NCBI GenBank assembly: GCA_002989075.1
Contig: PSQN01000013.1
Span: 468,379 to 532,378 of the forward strand
DNA length: 64,000 nt
Direction: 5' to 3'
Source of the DNA: Arthonia radiata
Lineage: Eukaryota > Ascomycota > Arthoniomycetes > Arthoniales > Arthoniaceae
Of the stretch, positions 61,787 to 64,000 are shown one piece after another. The notes under the pieces were generated by a model, which saw only the letters and a list, made by a program, of their open reading frames with translations, did no database searches and was not told where the DNA came from. Positions within the stretch are counted from its first letter, which is position 1; each line of letters opens with the position of its first letter. The position numbers were made by a program, and so were the translations under genes.

Positions 61787-64000
61787 CTTATTTAGTTATC
61801 TTTAGTTATATCTCTTCTATACTTACTTTATCTTATATCTAAAGTTCTTTAAACCTACTAGTTACTAGATCTCCTTTATCTTTTTAGACTTTATTATATA
61901 CTAACTAGTTTTAATTAATAACCTTAGTAATAAACTTAAAGCTTATTTTAGATTTAGATTTATATATTATTCTATATAGTAATATTTTAGTTATTTTAAA
62001 AACTATAGTATTAGCTACTAATTTTATTATTAAAAGTTTAATATACTAATTATCTTAAAACTAGTTAATAAATATTTAAAGGTATACTTCTATACTTTAG
62101 TATAAGACTTTAAATTATCTATTAGTTTGTAAATAGTATACTATTAATAGCTTAATACTTATTTTTAACTACTTTATTAAGTATTTTTAAACTATACTTA
62201 TAAAATAGAGATCTTGGTTTAATATTAATAACCTTAAAAGTCTTTATTTATACTATACGTTCTAGTATATTAAATTTACTATTAACTTTATATCTACATT
62301 ACTTAGTTTGAACTTATAAGAAAGAAATATTTTTAACTTTATAAGCTAATTAACTAAAACTGAAATAGTATTTTCTTTGTTTAGTTCTAATTTTAGAAGA
62401 TTAATAATAAAGTTTATAGTATAATCTAAGTTAGGTCTTTTAGATACTAGTAGTAGTAGTTAAAGTAGTTTTACTAGTTTTTTATTTTTAAGCTTAGCTC
62501 TTTAATAAATATAATAATTATTTATAAACTATTAAATTTTTAAGATAGTTATAAAAACTAATAGTAATAGTTTAACTATTAGATTATATTACTAATTTCT
62601 AGATATTTAGTTTTTATTAAAAAATATATCTTATTAATTATTTTAGTAATATAGAAACTAGAAATTATAAGATATTTTTATACTAATAGTATACTATTTA
62701 AATTAGAGTAAAGAAAAAAATAGTGTTCTTTTATTATTTTTTAATTAAATTTTTCTTTTAGTAGTTTACTAGAGTACTATAAATTTAATTAAAAACTCTA
62801 TTTTTTAGATTTATATTCTTAATAGATTCTTTAAGAGATTTAAATAGCTTTATTTTAATAGCTTTATTTTATACTCTATTTTAATAAAGTAAACTTAATA
62901 GTTCTGCTAAATCTTAAGAAAGAGTTTACTAGCTAGTAATAAGGTTTAAAATATATTAGAGTCTTCTTTTACTTTTAATTTTAAAACTCTTTAAATTAGA
63001 GTATTTACTTTTTTAATTATAGCTTCTTATTAATATATAATTTTAAAGTTAAATACTAATAAAAATTCTATCTATTAAGCTTATTATTAGGTTAATTACT
63101 TTATAAATATAAAGTACTTTAAAGCTTAATAGTTAGTAAGAATTTATATAGACTTATTGATTAGTATTAGTTATAGTGTTTGATCAAAATATCTTAAAAG
63201 ATTTAATAATTACTAGTAAACTTCTTATTATAAATAGTATAGTTTAATTTTATAAAGTTAAGACTAGATAACTAGTATATTATAGGTCTTAACTAGCCTT
63301 TCTTATTAAATTAGAATAACATACTAGCTATAATAAAATTAGAAGAATTATATTTAATAAATAATTATTTATCTAGCTAAAAATATATTATAACTAGCTT
63401 CTTACTTACTTTCTCTTTTAGTTACTTAAAGACTTTATTATAGTAAATATTCTATAGTCTACTATTTTTCTTTATTAGACTATTGAATAGCTAAGCTATT
63501 TTACTAAAGTTATAAATAAATCTTCAGTAATAGTTATAGAACTCTAAAAACCTTTATATAGTAGTAATATCTCTTTACTAAGGCTACTTCTAGTTTTTAA
63601 TAGCTTAAACCTTTTTAGAATCTATTTTAGTACTAGTTAATATAATAATAAGTTCTAAATACTTAGTCTTTTACTTATAGAACTTATATTTCTTAATATT
63701 TATATATAAACTAATAGAACATAGTTATACTAAGACTTATTTAATATATTTCTTATATTTCTTTTTAGTCTTACTAAAAATTAATATATTATTTAAATAG
63801 ATTAATATATATTTATTAAGTATTTTTAAAAAAAATTATTTATAAAGCATTAAAAAGCTAAGAGTATATCATATAAACTAAAAGAAACTATATTATACTT
63901 ATAGTTTTTAAGATAAGTAGTAAAGATAATAAGATTTAAGTCTTCTTTTAAGCCTATTTATAGTTAATAAAAGGCTTATTAAATATTAAGCTTTAAGAAC

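Larger units (their letters stand above)
55595..64000 (-). mobile_element. Ty3/Gypsy fossil G3, split by Copia and cut by window end
   Basis: A minus-strand copy in tandem with G2. The left LTR is 55595-55867 and internal sequence runs 55868-56392. After the Copia insertion it resumes at 61787, where it matches G2 from about 50632. The window ends at a point matching about 52825 of G2, in the reverse transcriptase region. Integrase (about 61800-62600 on) and RNase H parts are recognisable only by comparison with G2. It is heavily broken by RIP. Confidence 0.87.

Overview
The window looks like a repeat-only, AT-rich block from a filamentous ascomycete (Pezizomycotina). I see no intact host gene, rRNA, tRNA or CRISPR array. 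Almost every recognisable sequence is a decayed transposable element. The wear is that of repeat-induced point mutation (RIP, a fungal process that turns CpA into TpA in duplicated DNA): TA steps dominate, TAG and CTA are everywhere, CAG/CTG are scarce, and open reading frames over 100 codons are absent. The element mix (Ty3/Gypsy with chromodomain, Ty1/Copia, a Tad-like LINE) is typical of such genomes. A 36-base run of N lies at 38589-38624. Species cannot be named from this.

Layout. 1-5580: two head-to-head pieces of one Copia family, starting inside an LTR at the window edge. 5581-13117: unclassified decayed DNA with a duplicated block near 7.4 and 8.3 kb and a palindrome at 9.05 kb. 13118-17192: a Gypsy copy (G1, minus strand) whose middle is missing and which carries a solo Copia LTR. 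17193-20400: a pair of 183-bp direct repeats, a small element with 14-bp inverted ends, a second solo Copia LTR and a hairpin cluster. 20401-23296: unclassified. 23297-38793: a long plus-strand Gypsy (I) into which a second Gypsy (H, 24203-31491, minus strand) has inserted; its right LTR holds a 26-bp minisatellite that runs into the N gap. 38794-41360: part of a third Gypsy family (J, plus strand). About 41360-46500: a Tad-like LINE (K), much less eroded and richer in G+C. 46719-49068: a pair of about 195-bp direct repeats round a 2-kb core. 49836-64000: two minus-strand Gypsy copies (G2, G3) in tandem sharing one LTR; G3 is split by a complete-looking Copia (56393-61786).

How the parts relate. 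The boundaries are well supported: perfect 5-bp target-site duplications (TSDs) flank G1 (TATAT), both solo Copia LTRs (ATTTT, ATATT), the complete Copia (CTTAT) and Gypsy H (CTTAG). They give a relative order: Gypsy G-family first, then Copia; Gypsy I first, then H. The Copia family appears six times as LTR sequence (1-360, 5074-5580, 16133-16640, 19609-20116, 56393-56900, 61279-61786), so it was the most active late invader here.

I found no convincing new functional system. The items most worth a second look are the inverted Copia pair, the tandem Gypsy with a shared LTR, the palindromes and expanded minisatellite in the LTR of Gypsy I, non-canonical stretches in Gypsies H and I, and the small element with 14-bp inverted ends.
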